64,000 nt of DNA, taken from positions 1 to 64,000 of the forward strand of contig JAHBZS010000001.1 in NCBI GenBank assembly GCA_019635285.1, in the 5' to 3' direction. Source of the stretch: Rubrivivax sp. (GTDB lineage Bacteria > Pseudomonadota > Gammaproteobacteria > Burkholderiales > Burkholderiaceae_C). Below the pieces are notes generated by a model, which saw only the letters and a program-made list of their open reading frames with translations, was not told where the DNA came from and ran no database searches. The translations under genes and the position numbers were made by a program. Each line of letters begins with the position of its first letter. The stretch's first letter is position 1. Shown here piece by piece: positions 19,216 through 29,942 of this stretch.

Positions 19216-19221
19216 TAGAAT
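19216..19221 (+). promoter_or_regulatory. Candidate -10 box of ndk
   Basis: TAGAAT in GGGTTAGAATTCG lies 40 bases before the ndk ATG. The same TAGAAT form recurs before rpsB and ppsA in this window, which supports it as a promoter element. No clear -35. Confidence 0.5.
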
Positions 19222-19261
19222 TCGAGGCTTTGCCAAGTCATTGATTCACGAGAGGTTTTTC

Positions 19262-19687
19262 ATGACCACCGAACGTACCCTGTCGATCATCAAGCCCGAT
19301 GCCGTGGCCAAGAACGTGATCGGCCAGATCTACGCCCGCTTCGAGTCCGCCGGCCTGAAGGTCGTGGCGGCGCGCATGGCGCACCTGTCGCGTGCCGAGG
19401 CCGAGGCCTTCTACGCGGTGCACAAGGCGCGTCCGTTCTTCAACGACCTGGTCAGCTTCATGATCTCGGGCCCGGTGATGATCCAGGTGCTGCAGGGCGA
19501 GAACGCCATCGCGCGCAACCGCGAGCTGATGGGCGCCACCGACCCCAAGAAGGCCGAGAAGGGCACGATCCGCGCCGACTTCGCCGACAGCATCGACGCC
19601 AACGCGGTGCACGGCTCCGACGCGCCGGAGACGGCGGCAGCGGAAGTCGCCTTCTTCTTCCCCGGCATGGGCATCTACAGCCGCTGA
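19262..19687 (+). CDS. ndk: Nucleoside diphosphate kinase
   Basis: A 141-residue enzyme that transfers the gamma phosphate from ATP to other nucleoside diphosphates. It begins [15 protein letters not shown], carries [16 protein letters not shown], and has the phosphorylated active-site histidine in [12 protein letters not shown] at residue 117. GAGAGG upstream supports ATG 19262. It opens the ndk-rlmN-pilW-rodZ-ispG-hisS-yfgM-bamB-der block, which has the same order in E. coli. Confidence 0.98.
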   Translation: MTTERTLSIIKPDAVAKNVIGQIYARFESAGLKVVAARMAHLSRAEAEAFYAVHKARPFFNDLVSFMISGPVMIQVLQGENAIARNRELMGATDPKKAEKGTIRADFADSIDANAVHGSDAPETAAAEVAFFFPGMGIYSR

Positions 19688-19703
19688 GCACGGCGCAGCG
19701 CGC

Positions 19704-20855
19704 ATGGCAGCGGTCAACCTTCTGGCATTCGACCTCGACGGCCTGACGGCCTGGTGCGACGGTCTGGGCGAGAAGCGCTTCCGCGCGCAGCAGCTGTTCC
19801 GCTGGCTGCACCAGAAGGGCGAGTCCGATTTCGCGCGCATGTCGGACCTGGCGCGCTCGCTGCGCGACAAGCTGGCCGACGCCGCCACGGTGAGCGCGCC
19901 GGCGCTGATCAGCGAGCAGGCCTCGGCCGACGGCACCACCAAGTGGCTGTTCGACGTCGGCGGCGGCAACGCTGTCGAGACGGTGTTCATCCCCGAGGAC
20001 GACCGCGGCACGCTGTGCATCTCGTCGCAGGCCGGCTGCGCGGTGGGCTGCCGCTTCTGCTCCACCGGCCACCAGGGCTTCAGCCGCAACCTGGGCACGG
20101 CCGAGATCGTCGGCCAGCTGTGGTTCGCCGAGCGCCGGCTGCGCCAGACGCTGGGCCTGCCTGAAGGCGAGCGCGCCATCACCAACGTGGTGATGATGGG
20201 CATGGGCGAGCCGCTGCAGAACTATGCGGCGCTGCTGCCGGCGCTGCGCGTCATGCTCGACGACCATGGCTACGGCCTGTCGCGTCGCCGCGTCACCGTG
20301 TCGACCTCCGGCGTGGTGCCGATGATCGACCGGCTGCGCGAGGACTGCCCGGTGGCGCTGGCGGTGTCGCTGCATGCGCCCCACGACGCGCTGCGCGACG
20401 AGCTGGTGCCGCTGAACCGCAAGTACCCGCTGGCCGAGCTGCTGCAGGCCTGCAACCGCTATCTGGAGGCCGCGCCGCGCGACTTCATCACGCTGGAGTA
20501 CTGCATGCTGCAAGAGGTGAACGACACGCCGGCGCTGGCGCACCAGCTGGTGCGCCTGGTGCGCGGCCTGGAAGGCGACGCGCCGTCACTGCGCTGCAAG
20601 CTGAACCTGATTCCGTTCAACCCCTTCCCCGAGTCCGGGCTGGTGCGCTCGACGCCGCAGCGCGTGGCGGCCTTCGCCGACGTGCTGCGCGAGGCCGGCA
20701 TCGTGACCACGGTGCGCAAGACGCGCGGCGACGACATCGCCGCGGCCTGCGGCCAGCTGGCCGGCGAGGTGCAGGACCGCACGCGCGTGCACCAGCGCCT
20801 GACGCGCCAGCCGATCCGCATCCATGCCGCGCCGCCGGCCGGGAGGACGGCATGA
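19704..20855 (+). CDS. rlmN: Dual-specificity 23S rRNA / tRNA m2A methyltransferase RlmN
   Basis: Radical-SAM enzyme of 383 residues that methylates C2 of A2503 in 23S rRNA and A37 of some tRNAs. The iron-sulfur cluster motif is CAVGCRFC, with cysteines at 112, 116 and 119. [11 protein letters not shown] and [13 protein letters not shown] are family stretches, and the mechanistic Cys near the C-terminus is in [16 protein letters not shown]. The stop overlaps the pilW start (ATGA). Confidence 0.97.
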   Translation: MAAVNLLAFDLDGLTAWCDGLGEKRFRAQQLFRWLHQKGESDFARMSDLARSLRDKLADAATVSAPALISEQASADGTTKWLFDVGGGNAVETVFIPEDDRGTLCISSQAGCAVGCRFCSTGHQGFSRNLGTAEIVGQLWFAERRLRQTLGLPEGERAITNVVMMGMGEPLQNYAALLPALRVMLDDHGYGLSRRRVTVSTSGVVPMIDRLREDCPVALAVSLHAPHDALRDELVPLNRKYPLAELLQACNRYLEAAPRDFITLEYCMLQEVNDTPALAHQLVRLVRGLEGDAPSLRCKLNLIPFNPFPESGLVRSTPQRVAAFADVLREAGIVTTVRKTRGDDIAAACGQLAGEVQDRTRVHQRLTRQPIRIHAAPPAGRTA

Positions 20856-21655
20856 CGCGCAGCGCTTTCACGGTGGCGCTGCTGTGGGCGGCGGCCGTGC
20901 TGGCCGGCTGCACCAGCACGGTGGTGCGCGACGGCAAGGAAACCGCGCCCGAGGTCAAGGCGGCACCCGACCCACAGCAGATCAAACGGGCCGCCGCCAC
21001 GCGTCTTGAACTGGCCAGCCTGTACTTCAGCCGCGGCCAGTACAACACCGCGCTGGATGAAATCAAGGCGGTGCAGCAGACCGACCCCAACAACCCGGCG
21101 GCCTTCAACCTGAGCGGCCTGATCTATGCCGCCGTGGGCAACATGCCGCAGGCCGATGCCAGCTTCCAGCGTGCGCTGCAGCTGGCCCCCGGCGACGCCG
21201 ACACGATGAACAACTACGGCTGGGTGCTGTGCCAGGCGCAGCGCTACAAAGAGGCCGAGGCGCAGTTCCAGCAGGCGCTGGTGCAGCCGGGCTATCGCGG
21301 CGCCGCGCGCACGCTGCGCGTGATGGGCATCTGCCAGGCGCGCGACGGCCGGCTCGAGGACGCCGAGGCCTCGCTGATGCGCTCGTACCAGATCGACCCG
21401 GGCAGCGCCGAAACGGCCTTCACGCTGGCCGACGTGCAGTACCGGCGCGGCCAGTACGAGCGGGCGCGCTTCTACATCGACCGCATCAACAAGTCGGCCG
21501 AGCAGTCCAACGCACAGACCTTGTGGCTGGGCTCGCGCATCGAATACAAGCTGGGCAACCTGGTGGTCGCGCGCGGCCTGGGCGAACAGCTGCGCAAGCG
21601 CTATCCGCAGTCGCCGGAAGCGCTGGCCTTCGACCAGGGCCGCTTCAATGAGTGA
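20852..21655 (+). CDS. pilW: Type IV pilus biogenesis lipoprotein PilW/PilF
   Basis: A 267-residue TPR lipoprotein with lipobox AAAVLAGC (C20). Tandem TPR units follow, such as [34 protein letters not shown] and [21 protein letters not shown]. PilW/PilF helps the PilQ secretin multimerise in the outer membrane. The start overlaps the rlmN stop and has a GGGAGG site. No other pilus gene is present, so the position reflects conserved operon order more than local function. Confidence 0.92.
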   Translation: MTRSAFTVALLWAAAVLAGCTSTVVRDGKETAPEVKAAPDPQQIKRAAATRLELASLYFSRGQYNTALDEIKAVQQTDPNNPAAFNLSGLIYAAVGNMPQADASFQRALQLAPGDADTMNNYGWVLCQAQRYKEAEAQFQQALVQPGYRGAARTLRVMGICQARDGRLEDAEASLMRSYQIDPGSAETAFTLADVQYRRGQYERARFYIDRINKSAEQSNAQTLWLGSRIEYKLGNLVVARGLGEQLRKRYPQSPEALAFDQGRFNE

Positions 21656-22514
21656 GACCCCTGTCCAGGAGGCGCGCGCCAGTGCCGGTGCGCTGCTGCG
21701 CGCGGCGCGCGAACGCCAGGGCATGCATGTCGCGGCGCTGGCCGCGGCCATCAAGATTCCGCAGCGCAAGCTGGAGGCGCTGGAATCCGACCGGCTCGAC
21801 GAACTGCCCGACGCCACCTTCGCGCGCGCGTTGGCACTGACCGTCTGCCGTGCCCTGAAGATCGACCCCGCGCCGGTGCTGGCGCAGCTGCCGCAGTCCG
21901 GCGCGCAGGCGCTGGCCGACGTGTCGGGCGGGCTGAACGCGCCGTTCCGCGAGCGCCCCGGCCGCTCGTCCGACGGGCCCGACAGCGGGCCGCTGCGCCA
22001 GCCGCTGGTCTGGGCAGCGCTGCTGGTGCTGGCGGCCGCGGCGGCGGTCTTTCTGCTGCCGGCCGGCTGGTGGCAGGCCTGGTGGCCGGCGACGACGGCG
22101 TCCGAGTCCCCCGTGACGGTGGCGACGGTCTCGATGCCCGATGCGGTGGCCTCGGCCCCCACCGAGGCTGAAGCGACCCCGGCGGCGCGCCCGGCCGAAG
22201 CGGTGGCGTCGACCCCCACCGTGGAAGAAGTGCGCCTGGCGCCGGCGGCCGCGTCCAGCGCCGCGGCGGAGGCACCTGCCGCGGTCGCGGTGCTCAGCGC
22301 CACCGATGCCAGCTGGGTCGAAGTCATCGACGCCGGCGGCCAGGTGCTGGTGCAGCGCGTGCTGCGGCCCGGCGAGAGCCTGGACCTCGACGGCCGTCTG
22401 CCCTTCAAGTTGAAGATCGGCAATGCCGTCGCCACGCAATTGCAGTTCCGCGGTCAGAGCGTGGACCTGAAGCCGTCCACGCGCGACAACGTGGCCCGTC
22501 TGGAACTGAAGTGA
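21648..22514 (+). CDS. rodZ: Cytoskeletal membrane protein RodZ (HTH-DUF4115)
   Basis: A 288-residue bitopic protein. The N-terminal helix-turn-helix ([22 protein letters not shown] to [14 protein letters not shown], about 10-75) binds MreB. A single membrane helix spans about 120-140. An Ala/Pro/Glu-rich periplasmic linker leads to a C-terminal DUF4115 beta domain ([20 protein letters not shown]). RodZ links MreB to the cell-wall elongation machinery. It overlaps pilW by 8 bases and ispG by 4. Confidence 0.92.
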   Translation: MSETPVQEARASAGALLRAARERQGMHVAALAAAIKIPQRKLEALESDRLDELPDATFARALALTVCRALKIDPAPVLAQLPQSGAQALADVSGGLNAPFRERPGRSSDGPDSGPLRQPLVWAALLVLAAAAAVFLLPAGWWQAWWPATTASESPVTVATVSMPDAVASAPTEAEATPAARPAEAVASTPTVEEVRLAPAAASSAAAEAPAAVAVLSATDASWVEVIDAGGQVLVQRVLRPGESLDLDGRLPFKLKIGNAVATQLQFRGQSVDLKPSTRDNVARLELK

Positions 22515-23800
22515 CCCGCACGACCATGCATGCCGTGTCCGAAGACCTGATCCTGCCGTCCGACGTGAAGCCGCGGCGCACGCGCCAGGCCGTGGTGCGC
22601 TGGGGCAGCCATGCGCTGACCCTCGGCGGCGACGCGCCGGTGCGTGTGCAGGCCATGACCAACACCGACACGGTGGACGTGATCGGCACCGCCATCCAGG
22701 TAAAGGAGCTGGCGCAGGCCGGCTCGGAGCTGGTGCGCATCACCGTCAACACGCCCGAGGCGGCCGAGGCGGTGCCGCACATTCGCGAGCAGCTGGACCG
22801 CATGGGCATCGTCGTGCCGCTGATCGGCGACTTCCACTACAACGGCCACCGCCTGCTCACCGAATACCCGGCGATGGCCCAGGCCTTGAGCAAGTACCGC
22901 ATCAACCCGGGCAACGTCGGCAAGGGCGACAAGCGCGACCGCCAGTTCGCGATGATGGTCGAGGCGGCGATGCGCTGGGACAAGGTGGTGCGCATCGGCG
23001 TCAACTGGGGCAGCCTGGACCAGGAGCTGCTGGCGTCGCTGATGGACGAGAACGCCGCGCGTGCCGAACCGTGGGACGCCAAGTCGGTGATGTACCAGGC
23101 GCTGGTGCAAAGTGCGCTGGGTTCGGCCGACTATGCGCGCGAGCTGGGCCTGAACCCCGACCACATCATCATCAGCTGCAAGGTCAGCGGCGTGCAGGAC
23201 CTGATCACCGTCTATCGCGCGCTGGCCAAACGTTGCGACTACGCGCTGCACCTGGGCCTGACCGAGGCCGGCATGGGCGCCAAGGGCACGGTGGCCTCCA
23301 GCGCCGCGCTGGCGGTGCTGCTGCAGGAAGGCATCGGCGACACCATCCGCGTGTCGCTGACGCCGCAGCCGGGCGAGGCGCGCACGCAGGAGGTGGTGGT
23401 CGCGCTGGAGATCCTGCAGGCCTTGGGCCTGCGCAACTTCAACCCCAGCGTCACCGCCTGCCCGGGCTGCGGCCGCACCACCAGCGAGACCTTCCAGGTG
23501 CTGGCCAAGCGCATCGACGACCACCTGCGCGCGATGATGCCGGTGTGGAAGACGCGCTACCCCGGCGTCGAGAACCTGAAGGTCGCGGTGATGGGCTGCA
23601 TCGTCAACGGCCCGGGCGAGAGCAAACACGCCGACATCGGCATCAGCTTGCCAGGCACCGGCGAAGCGCCGGCCGCGCCGGTGTTCATCGACGGCGCCAA
23701 GGCGATGACGCTGCGCGGCGAGGGCATCGCCGAAGAGTTCCACCAGATCGTCGAAGACTACATCCAGCGCCGCTTCGGCACAGCCGAGGCCGCGCACTGA
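22511..23800 (+). CDS. ispG: 4-hydroxy-3-methylbut-2-enyl diphosphate synthase
   Basis: A 429-residue iron-sulfur enzyme of the MEP isoprenoid pathway that converts MEcPP to [17 protein letters not shown] at the start and [15 protein letters not shown] mark the barrel. Cluster cysteines are in [12 protein letters not shown] and [14 protein letters not shown] 22511 overlaps the rodZ stop (GTGA). dxr and uppS, other steps of isoprenoid synthesis and use, are encoded further on. Confidence 0.97.
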   Translation: MTRTTMHAVSEDLILPSDVKPRRTRQAVVRWGSHALTLGGDAPVRVQAMTNTDTVDVIGTAIQVKELAQAGSELVRITVNTPEAAEAVPHIREQLDRMGIVVPLIGDFHYNGHRLLTEYPAMAQALSKYRINPGNVGKGDKRDRQFAMMVEAAMRWDKVVRIGVNWGSLDQELLASLMDENAARAEPWDAKSVMYQALVQSALGSADYARELGLNPDHIIISCKVSGVQDLITVYRALAKRCDYALHLGLTEAGMGAKGTVASSAALAVLLQEGIGDTIRVSLTPQPGEARTQEVVVALEILQALGLRNFNPSVTACPGCGRTTSETFQVLAKRIDDHLRAMMPVWKTRYPGVENLKVAVMGCIVNGPGESKHADIGISLPGTGEAPAAPVFIDGAKAMTLRGEGIAEEFHQIVEDYIQRRFGTAEAAH

Positions 23801-23830
23801 GCATCGCGGGCGTACAGCCCGCCGACCCCC

Positions 23831-25147
23831 ATGGCTGACTCCACCCAGGCCGCAAAGACGCCGACTGCACCGCTGACCGCGGTGAAGGGCATGAACGACA
23901 TCCTGCCGCCGGCTTCGGCGCGCTGGGAATGGTTCGAGCACAAGGTGCGCGCGCTGATGCAGCGCTACGGCTACCTGAACGTGCGCACGCCCATCGTCGA
24001 GCCGACGCCGCTGTTCGTGCGCGGGCTGGGCGAGGTGACCGACATCGTCGAGAAGGAGATGTATTCCTTCGTCGACAGCATGAACGGCGACCCGCTGACG
24101 CTGCGCCCCGAAGCCACCGCCGGCGTGGTGCGCGCGGTGGTCGAGCACAACCTGCTCTACGACGGCGGCAAGCGGCTCTTCTACATCGGGCCGATGTTCC
24201 GCCACGAGCGGCCGCAGCGCGGGCGCTACCGCCAGTTCCACCAGGTCGGCGTCGAGGCGCTGGGCTTCCCCGGCCCGGACGTCGATGCCGAAGTCATCCT
24301 GATGGCGCGCTCGCTGTGGCGCGACCTGGGCCTGTCCGACGTGCGGCTCGAACTGAACAGCCTGGGCCAGCCCGACGAGCGGCGCGCCCACCGCGCGGCG
24401 CTGGTCGCGCACTTCGAGCAGCACCGCGAGCTGCTGGACGCCGAAGCGCAGCGCCGCCTGCACAGCAACCCGCTGCGCATCCTGGACACCAAGAACCCGG
24501 CGATGCAGCCGCTGGTGGAAGCCGCGCCGAAGCTGATGGACTTCCTGGGCGAGGCTTCGCTGAAGCACCTGGACGGCGTGCGCGCCATGCTGGACGCCGT
24601 GGGCCAGCCCTACCGCATCAACCCGCGGCTGGTGCGCGGCATGGACTACTACAACCTGACGGTGTTCGAATGGGTCACCGACCGCCTGGGGGCGCAGGGC
24701 ACGGTGTGCGGCGGCGGGCGCTACGACGGCCTGATCGAGATGATCGGCGGCAAGCCCGCGCCGGCCGTGGGCTGGGGCCTGGGCATCGAGCGCGTGCTCG
24801 ATCTGCTGGAGCAGGAAGGCATCGCGCCGCCGGCCGTGCCGTGGGATGCCTACGTGGTGGTGCCGGATGCGAGCGCGCTGCCGCAGGCCACCGCGGTGGC
24901 CGAGACGCTGCGCGCGGCCGGCGTGTCGGTGCTGCTGCATGCGGCCGGCAAGGACGGTCCGGGCAGCATGAAGTCGCAGTTCCGCAAGGCCGATGCCAGC
25001 GGCGCGCGCTACGCGCTGATCTTCGGCGCCGACGAGCTGGCGCGTGGCGAGCTGTCGCTGAAGGCGCTGCGCGACGCGGCGGCGCCGCAGCGCACGCGGG
25101 CGCTGGCCGATGTTTCCGCCTGGGCGCATGAACTGCGCACCGCATAA
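23831..25147 (+). CDS. hisS: Histidyl-tRNA synthetase
   Basis: Class II aminoacyl-tRNA synthetase of 438 residues. Motif 1 and the His-specific N-terminus are [11 protein letters not shown], motif 2 is [36 protein letters not shown] is the HisA signature, and motif 3 is [10 protein letters not shown]. The C-terminal anticodon-binding domain covers about the last 100 residues. A paralogous regulatory subunit, hisZ, lies at 32.4 kb. A CATAAT box overlapping the stop (25143-25148) may start a transcript for the next gene. Confidence 0.98.
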   Translation: MADSTQAAKTPTAPLTAVKGMNDILPPASARWEWFEHKVRALMQRYGYLNVRTPIVEPTPLFVRGLGEVTDIVEKEMYSFVDSMNGDPLTLRPEATAGVVRAVVEHNLLYDGGKRLFYIGPMFRHERPQRGRYRQFHQVGVEALGFPGPDVDAEVILMARSLWRDLGLSDVRLELNSLGQPDERRAHRAALVAHFEQHRELLDAEAQRRLHSNPLRILDTKNPAMQPLVEAAPKLMDFLGEASLKHLDGVRAMLDAVGQPYRINPRLVRGMDYYNLTVFEWVTDRLGAQGTVCGGGRYDGLIEMIGGKPAPAVGWGLGIERVLDLLEQEGIAPPAVPWDAYVVVPDASALPQATAVAETLRAAGVSVLLHAAGKDGPGSMKSQFRKADASGARYALIFGADELARGELSLKALRDAAAPQRTRALADVSAWAHELRTA

Positions 25148-25185
25148 TCCAAAACTTTTCGTTCGCGTCCCGCTCAGAGCACCCC

Positions 25186-25860
25186 ATGGCACAACCTCTA
25201 GACCTGCAGGAGCAGGAGCAGCTCGACGCCCTCAAGTCCTTCTGGAAGACCTACGGCAACCTCATCACCTGGGCCCTGGTGGCGGCGCTGGCCGTCTACG
25301 CGGGCTGGAATGGCTGGCGGTGGTGGCAGCGCGACCAGGCGGCCAAGGCCGCGGCGATGTTCGCCCAGCTGGAGCAGGCGGCGCAGGCGGGCGACGCGCA
25401 GCGCAGCGGCCAGATCTTCAATGACCTGAAGGAGCGCTATCCGCGCACCGTCTATGCCGAGCAGGCCGGCCTGATGGCGGCGCGCGTGCAGTTCGATCGG
25501 GGCCAGGCCGACGCTGCCCAGGCCAGCCTCGCCTGGGTGGCCGACCACGCCAGCGAAGACGAATACAAGACCGTGGCGCGCCTGCGCCTGGCCGGTCTGC
25601 TGCTGCAGGCCAAGGATTTCGACGGCGCCCTGAAGCAACTCGACGCTGCCAAGGCGCCGACCTTCGAGGCGCTGGTCGCCGACCGCCGCGGCGACGTGTT
25701 GTTGGCGCAGGGCAAGCCGGCCGATGCGCGTGCCGCCTACCAGACGGCGTGGAAGACGATGGACGACAAGGTGGAATACCGGCAACTGATCGGCGCCAAG
25801 CTCACCGCGCTGGGCGCCGCACCCGCGCCGGCCGCCAAGGCCTCGGAGGCGGCCCAGTGA
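25186..25860 (+). CDS. YfgM-like TPR membrane protein
   Basis: A 224-residue protein with an N-terminal cytoplasmic helix (LDLQEQEQLDALKSFWKTYGN), one membrane helix at about 27-46, and a periplasmic TPR-like domain. E. coli YfgM binds the SecYEG translocon with PpiD and helps hand proteins to periplasmic chaperones. Position between hisS and bamB is the conserved one. The stop overlaps the bamB GTG. Confidence 0.9.
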   Translation: MAQPLDLQEQEQLDALKSFWKTYGNLITWALVAALAVYAGWNGWRWWQRDQAAKAAAMFAQLEQAAQAGDAQRSGQIFNDLKERYPRTVYAEQAGLMAARVQFDRGQADAAQASLAWVADHASEDEYKTVARLRLAGLLLQAKDFDGALKQLDAAKAPTFEALVADRRGDVLLAQGKPADARAAYQTAWKTMDDKVEYRQLIGAKLTALGAAPAPAAKASEAAQ

Positions 25861-26975
25861 GAGCGGCGCGCCTCGGCTGGGGGCTGGTGTGTCTGACGCT
25901 GGCCCTGCTGGCCGGCTGCAGCAGCAACAAGCCGAAGCCGAAGCCGCTGGAGCCGGTGGCGCAGAAGATCGCCGGCCGGCAGGTGTGGTCGGTCAAGCTG
26001 GACAGCGTGGCCTTCCCGCTGTCCATCGTGTCGCACGACGGCCAGTTCGTCGTCGCCTCCACCGACGGCACTTTGATGGCGCTGGACGCGGCGACCGGCC
26101 GCCAGATCTGGCGCGCCAGCGCCGGCGCGCCGCTGAGTGCCGGCGTGGGCAGCGACGGGCGCTTCCATGCGGTGGTCAGCAACGACAACAAGCTGGTCGG
26201 CTTCGACGGCGCGCAGCCGGCCTGGCGCGTGCAGTTGAACTCGCGCGTCAGCACCGCGCCGCTGGTGGCCGGAGAGCGTGTCTTCGTGATGGGCGTGGAC
26301 CGCGCGGTGCAGGCCTTCGATGCCAAGGACGGCACCCGCCTGTGGACGCTGCAGCGGCCCGGGGACGCGCTGACGCTGCTGCAGAACGGCGTGCTCACCG
26401 CGGTCAAGGACACGCTGGTGGCGGGGCAGGGGCCGCGGCTCGCCGGCATCGACCCGACGCGCGGCACGGTGCGCTGGGAAGTGCCGATCGGCAACCCGCG
26501 CGGCACCAACGAGGTCGAGCGGCTGGCCGACCTGGTGGGCCCGGCGGTGCGCGTGGGCAACCAGTTGTGCGCGCGCTCCTTCCAGGCGGCCGTGGGCTGC
26601 GTGGACGCCGACACCGGCCGCTTGATCTGGACGCGCAACGCCGGCGGCGTGAACGCGGTGGGGGGTGACGATGAAGTCATCGTCGGCGCCGATGCCACCG
26701 ACCGCATCGTCGCCTGGAAGACGGCCAACGGCGACCTGGCCTGGACCAGCGAGCGCATGCTGTTCCGCGGCCTGAGCGCGCCCACGGCGGTCGGCTCGAC
26801 CGTGGCCTTCGGCGACTTCGAGGGCTATGTGCACTTCCTCGACCGCAAGGACGGCACGCCGCTGCTGCGCCTGTCCACCGACGGCTCGCAGGTCGTGGGC
26901 AAGCCGGCGCGCTCGGGCAACACCTTGCTGGTGGCCACGCGCAACGGCGGCTTCTTTGCCTTCCGCCCCGAATAG
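25857..26975 (+). CDS. bamB: Outer membrane assembly lipoprotein BamB
   Basis: A 372-residue lipoprotein; signal LTLALLAGC places the lipidated Cys at 21. The rest is an eight-bladed beta-propeller of PQQ-like repeats, for example ASTDGTLMALDAATGRQIW, VQAFDAKDGTRLW and GYVHFLDRKDGTPL. BamB assists BamA in folding outer-membrane barrels. GTG 25857 overlaps the previous stop, with GGAGG upstream. Confidence 0.95.
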   Translation: MRAARLGWGLVCLTLALLAGCSSNKPKPKPLEPVAQKIAGRQVWSVKLDSVAFPLSIVSHDGQFVVASTDGTLMALDAATGRQIWRASAGAPLSAGVGSDGRFHAVVSNDNKLVGFDGAQPAWRVQLNSRVSTAPLVAGERVFVMGVDRAVQAFDAKDGTRLWTLQRPGDALTLLQNGVLTAVKDTLVAGQGPRLAGIDPTRGTVRWEVPIGNPRGTNEVERLADLVGPAVRVGNQLCARSFQAAVGCVDADTGRLIWTRNAGGVNAVGGDDEVIVGADATDRIVAWKTANGDLAWTSERMLFRGLSAPTAVGSTVAFGDFEGYVHFLDRKDGTPLLRLSTDGSQVVGKPARSGNTLLVATRNGGFFAFRPE

Positions 26976-26996
26976 CGGGCCCGCGGCAGCCAGCGC

Positions 26997-28337
26997 ATGA
27001 AGCCCGTCCTCGCCATCGTCGGCCGGCCCAACGTGGGCAAGTCCACGCTGTTCAACCGCCTGACGCACAGCCGCGACGCCATCGTCGCCGATTTCGCCGG
27101 GCTGACGCGCGACCGCCACTACGGCGATGCACGCGTCGACGGCCGCGAGTTCATCGTCGTCGACACCGGCGGCTTCGAGCCCGACACCAGCGACGGCATG
27201 CTGCAGGAGATGGCCAAGCAGACGCGCCAGGCGGTGGCCGAGGCCGACGTGGTGGTCTTCGTGCTGGACGCGCGCGCCGGCCTGAGCGCGCAGGACCACG
27301 AGATCGCCCGCTACCTGCGCAGCACCGCGCCGCGCATCGTGCTGGCGGTGAACAAGGCCGAGGGCATGAGCGAATCGCCGCGGCTGGCCGAGTTCCACGA
27401 GCTGGGCCTGGGCGAGCCGCATCCGATCTCGGCGGCGCACGGCCAGGGCATCCGCAGCCTCATCGAAGCGGCCTTCGAAGGCCAGCCCGAGCCCGAGCCG
27501 GAGCCCCCCGCGGACGAAGACGCCAGCAAGCCGATCCGCCTGGCCGTGGCCGGGCGGCCCAACGTGGGCAAGTCCACGTTGATCAACACCTGGCTGGGCG
27601 AGGAACGCCTGGTCGCCTTCGACCAGCCCGGCACCACGCGCGACGCCATCCACGTGCCCTTCGAGCACCAGGGCCGGCGCTTCGAGCTCATCGACACCGC
27701 CGGCCTGCGGCGCAAGGGCAAAGTGTTCGAGAGCATCGAGAAGTTCTCGGTGGTGAAGACGCTGCAGGCCATCGCCGACGCCAACGTGGTGCTGCTGTTG
27801 CTGGACGCGACGCAGGGCGTCACCGACCAGGACGCGCACATCGCCGGCTACATCCTCGAGGCGGGCCGGGCGGTGGTGCTGGCCGTGAACAAATGGGACG
27901 CGGTGGACGCCTACCAGCGCGAGTTGCTGGAGCGCTCGATCGTGCAGCGCCTGGCGTTCCTGAAGTTCGCGCCGGTGCAGCGCATTTCGGCGAAGAAGCG
28001 CCAGGGCCTGGGGCCGCTGTGGAAGGCGATCGGCGACGCGCATGCCTCGGCGGTGAAGAAGATGCCGACGCCGGTGCTGACGCGCCTGCTGCTGGAGGCC
28101 GTGCAGCACCAGGCCCCCAAGCGCGCCGGCCACTTCCGGCCGAAGCTGCGTTATGCGCACCAGGGCGGCATGAACCCGCCGATCGTGGTGATCCACGGCA
28201 ATTCGCTGGACCACGTGACCGATGCCTACAAGCGCTACCTGGAAGGGCGCTTTCGCGAGCACTTCAAGCTGGTCGGCACGCCGATGCGGCTGGAGATGCG
28301 TTCCTCGAAGAATCCCTATGTCGACCGGGGGGGCTGA
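26997..28337 (+). CDS. der: Ribosome biogenesis GTPase Der (EngA)
   Basis: A 446-residue essential GTPase with two tandem G domains, each with its own P-loop: [14 protein letters not shown] (residue 8) and [14 protein letters not shown] (about 185). DTGGF and DTAGL are the G3 motifs, and VNKAE/VNKWD the G4 motifs. A C-terminal KH-like domain ([22 protein letters not shown]) binds rRNA. It acts in 50S subunit maturation. Confidence 0.98.
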   Translation: MKPVLAIVGRPNVGKSTLFNRLTHSRDAIVADFAGLTRDRHYGDARVDGREFIVVDTGGFEPDTSDGMLQEMAKQTRQAVAEADVVVFVLDARAGLSAQDHEIARYLRSTAPRIVLAVNKAEGMSESPRLAEFHELGLGEPHPISAAHGQGIRSLIEAAFEGQPEPEPEPPADEDASKPIRLAVAGRPNVGKSTLINTWLGEERLVAFDQPGTTRDAIHVPFEHQGRRFELIDTAGLRRKGKVFESIEKFSVVKTLQAIADANVVLLLLDATQGVTDQDAHIAGYILEAGRAVVLAVNKWDAVDAYQRELLERSIVQRLAFLKFAPVQRISAKKRQGLGPLWKAIGDAHASAVKKMPTPVLTRLLLEAVQHQAPKRAGHFRPKLRYAHQGGMNPPIVVIHGNSLDHVTDAYKRYLEGRFREHFKLVGTPMRLEMRSSKNPYVDRGG

Positions 28338-28418
28338 AGGTCATGTTGCAGTGCACGACGGACGCGCCTTGCCTGTGATAAGGTCCCCTTCCCAAGAACT
28401 TTCATCACGGAGCATATC

Positions 28419-28661
28419 GTGAGCAATAAAGGGCAGTTGCTGCAAGACCCGTTCCTGAACCTGCTGCGCAAGGAGCATGTTCCGGTGTCGATCTACCTGG
28501 TCAACGGCATCAAGCTGCAGGGGCACATCGAATCCTTCGATCAGTACGTCGTGTTGCTGCGCAACACCGTCACCCAGATGGTCTACAAGCACGCCATCTC
28601 CACCGTCGTGCCTGGGCGCGCGGTGAACTTCCACGCCAACGAACCCGGCGAGCAAGCCTAG
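28419..28661 (+). CDS. hfq: RNA chaperone Hfq
   Basis: An 80-residue Sm-like protein that pairs small RNAs with mRNAs. [27 protein letters not shown] (Sm1) and the [11 protein letters not shown] stretch (Sm2) are canonical. GTG 28419 has ACGGAG upstream. The short C-terminal tail (about 10 residues after Sm2) is typical of betaproteobacteria. It precedes hflX, as in the E. coli hfq-hflX-hflK-hflC order. Confidence 0.98.
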   Translation: MSNKGQLLQDPFLNLLRKEHVPVSIYLVNGIKLQGHIESFDQYVVLLRNTVTQMVYKHAISTVVPGRAVNFHANEPGEQA

Positions 28662-28679
28662 CGGCCGGGCGCGCCGCAC

Positions 28680-29942
28680 ATGGCGTTGGCAAGTTCGGTC
28701 TTGAACTCCTCCTCCACCGCATCGGCCGCGCAGGCGGGACGGGCCACGCGCGCCGTGCTCGTCGGCGTCGACTTCGGCAAGGACGCCGGCTTCGACGCGA
28801 CGCTGGACGAGCTGGCGCTGCTGGCGCAATCGGCCGGCGACGAACCGGTGGCGCGCGTCGTGGCGCGCCGCAAGGCGCCGGATGCGGCGCTGTTCGTCGG
28901 CGTCGGCAAGGCCGACGAGATCCGCACGCTGGTGCAGTCCACCGGCGCGCAGGGCGTGATCTTCGACCAGGCGCTGAGCCCGGCGCAGCAGCGCAACCTG
29001 GAACGCCACCTGGGCGTGTCGGTGGCCGACCGCACCGGCCTCATCCTCGACATCTTTGCCGCCCGGGCGCAGAGCCATGAAGGCAAGCTGCAGGTCGAGC
29101 TGGCGCGGCTGCAGTACCTGGCGACGCGCCTGGTGCGGCGCTGGTCGCACCTGGAGCGCCAGAGCGGCGGCATCGGCCTGCGCGGCGGCCCGGGCGAGGC
29201 GCAGATCGAGCTCGACCGCCGCATGATCGGTGAGCGCATCAAGTCGCTGAAGGAGCGGCTGCAGAAGGTCAAGCGCCAACGCGGCACGCAGCGCAAGGCG
29301 CGCGAGCGGCGGGGCACCTTCCGCATCTCGCTGGTCGGCTACACCAACGCCGGCAAGTCGACGCTGTTCAATGCGCTGGTCAAGGCGCGTGTGCTCGCCG
29401 CCGACCAGCTGTTTGCCACGCTGGACACGACCACGCGCGCGCTGTGGCTGGCCGAAGACTTGGGCACCGTGTCGCTGTCCGATACCGTGGGCTTCATCCG
29501 CGATCTGCCGCACAAGCTGGTCGAGGCCTTCCAGGCCACCTTGCAGGAAGCCGCCGACGCCGACCTGCTGCTGCACGTGGTCGACGCCTCCAGCCCGTCG
29601 TGGCGCGAGCAGTGCGACGAGGTGGAGCGCGTGCTGGACGAGATCGGCGCGGCCGACGTGCCGCAGCTCATGGTCTGCAACAAGTGCGACCTGCTGGAGC
29701 CGTCGCGGCGCCCGCGCCAGGCCGCGGACTGGTTCGAGCGGGCCAACGGCCAGCGCGCGCGCCGCGTGTTCGTCAGCGCGACCAGCGGCGAGAATATCGA
29801 CGTGCTGCGCGACGTGCTGGCCGATACCGTGCGTGAGCGCTTGAAGGCTGAACCGGTGTCCCCATCTTCGGCGCACGACCCGCGCTCCCTTCCCGCCGAT
29901 GCGGGCCTTTCCATCCCGTCCCACCGATCACACCATGTCTGA
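28680..29942 (+). CDS. hflX: Ribosome-splitting GTPase HflX
   Basis: A 420-residue GTPase that rescues stalled or heat-stressed ribosomes. The N-terminal HflX domain (RVVARRKAPDAALFVGVGKADEI) contacts the ribosome. A helical linker with GGIGLRGGPGEAQIELDRR precedes the G domain: G1 GYTNAGKST, G3 DTVGF, G4 CNKCD. The stop overlaps the hflK start by 8 bases. Confidence 0.97.
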   Translation: MALASSVLNSSSTASAAQAGRATRAVLVGVDFGKDAGFDATLDELALLAQSAGDEPVARVVARRKAPDAALFVGVGKADEIRTLVQSTGAQGVIFDQALSPAQQRNLERHLGVSVADRTGLILDIFAARAQSHEGKLQVELARLQYLATRLVRRWSHLERQSGGIGLRGGPGEAQIELDRRMIGERIKSLKERLQKVKRQRGTQRKARERRGTFRISLVGYTNAGKSTLFNALVKARVLAADQLFATLDTTTRALWLAEDLGTVSLSDTVGFIRDLPHKLVEAFQATLQEAADADLLLHVVDASSPSWREQCDEVERVLDEIGAADVPQLMVCNKCDLLEPSRRPRQAADWFERANGQRARRVFVSATSGENIDVLRDVLADTVRERLKAEPVSPSSAHDPRSLPADAGLSIPSHRSHHV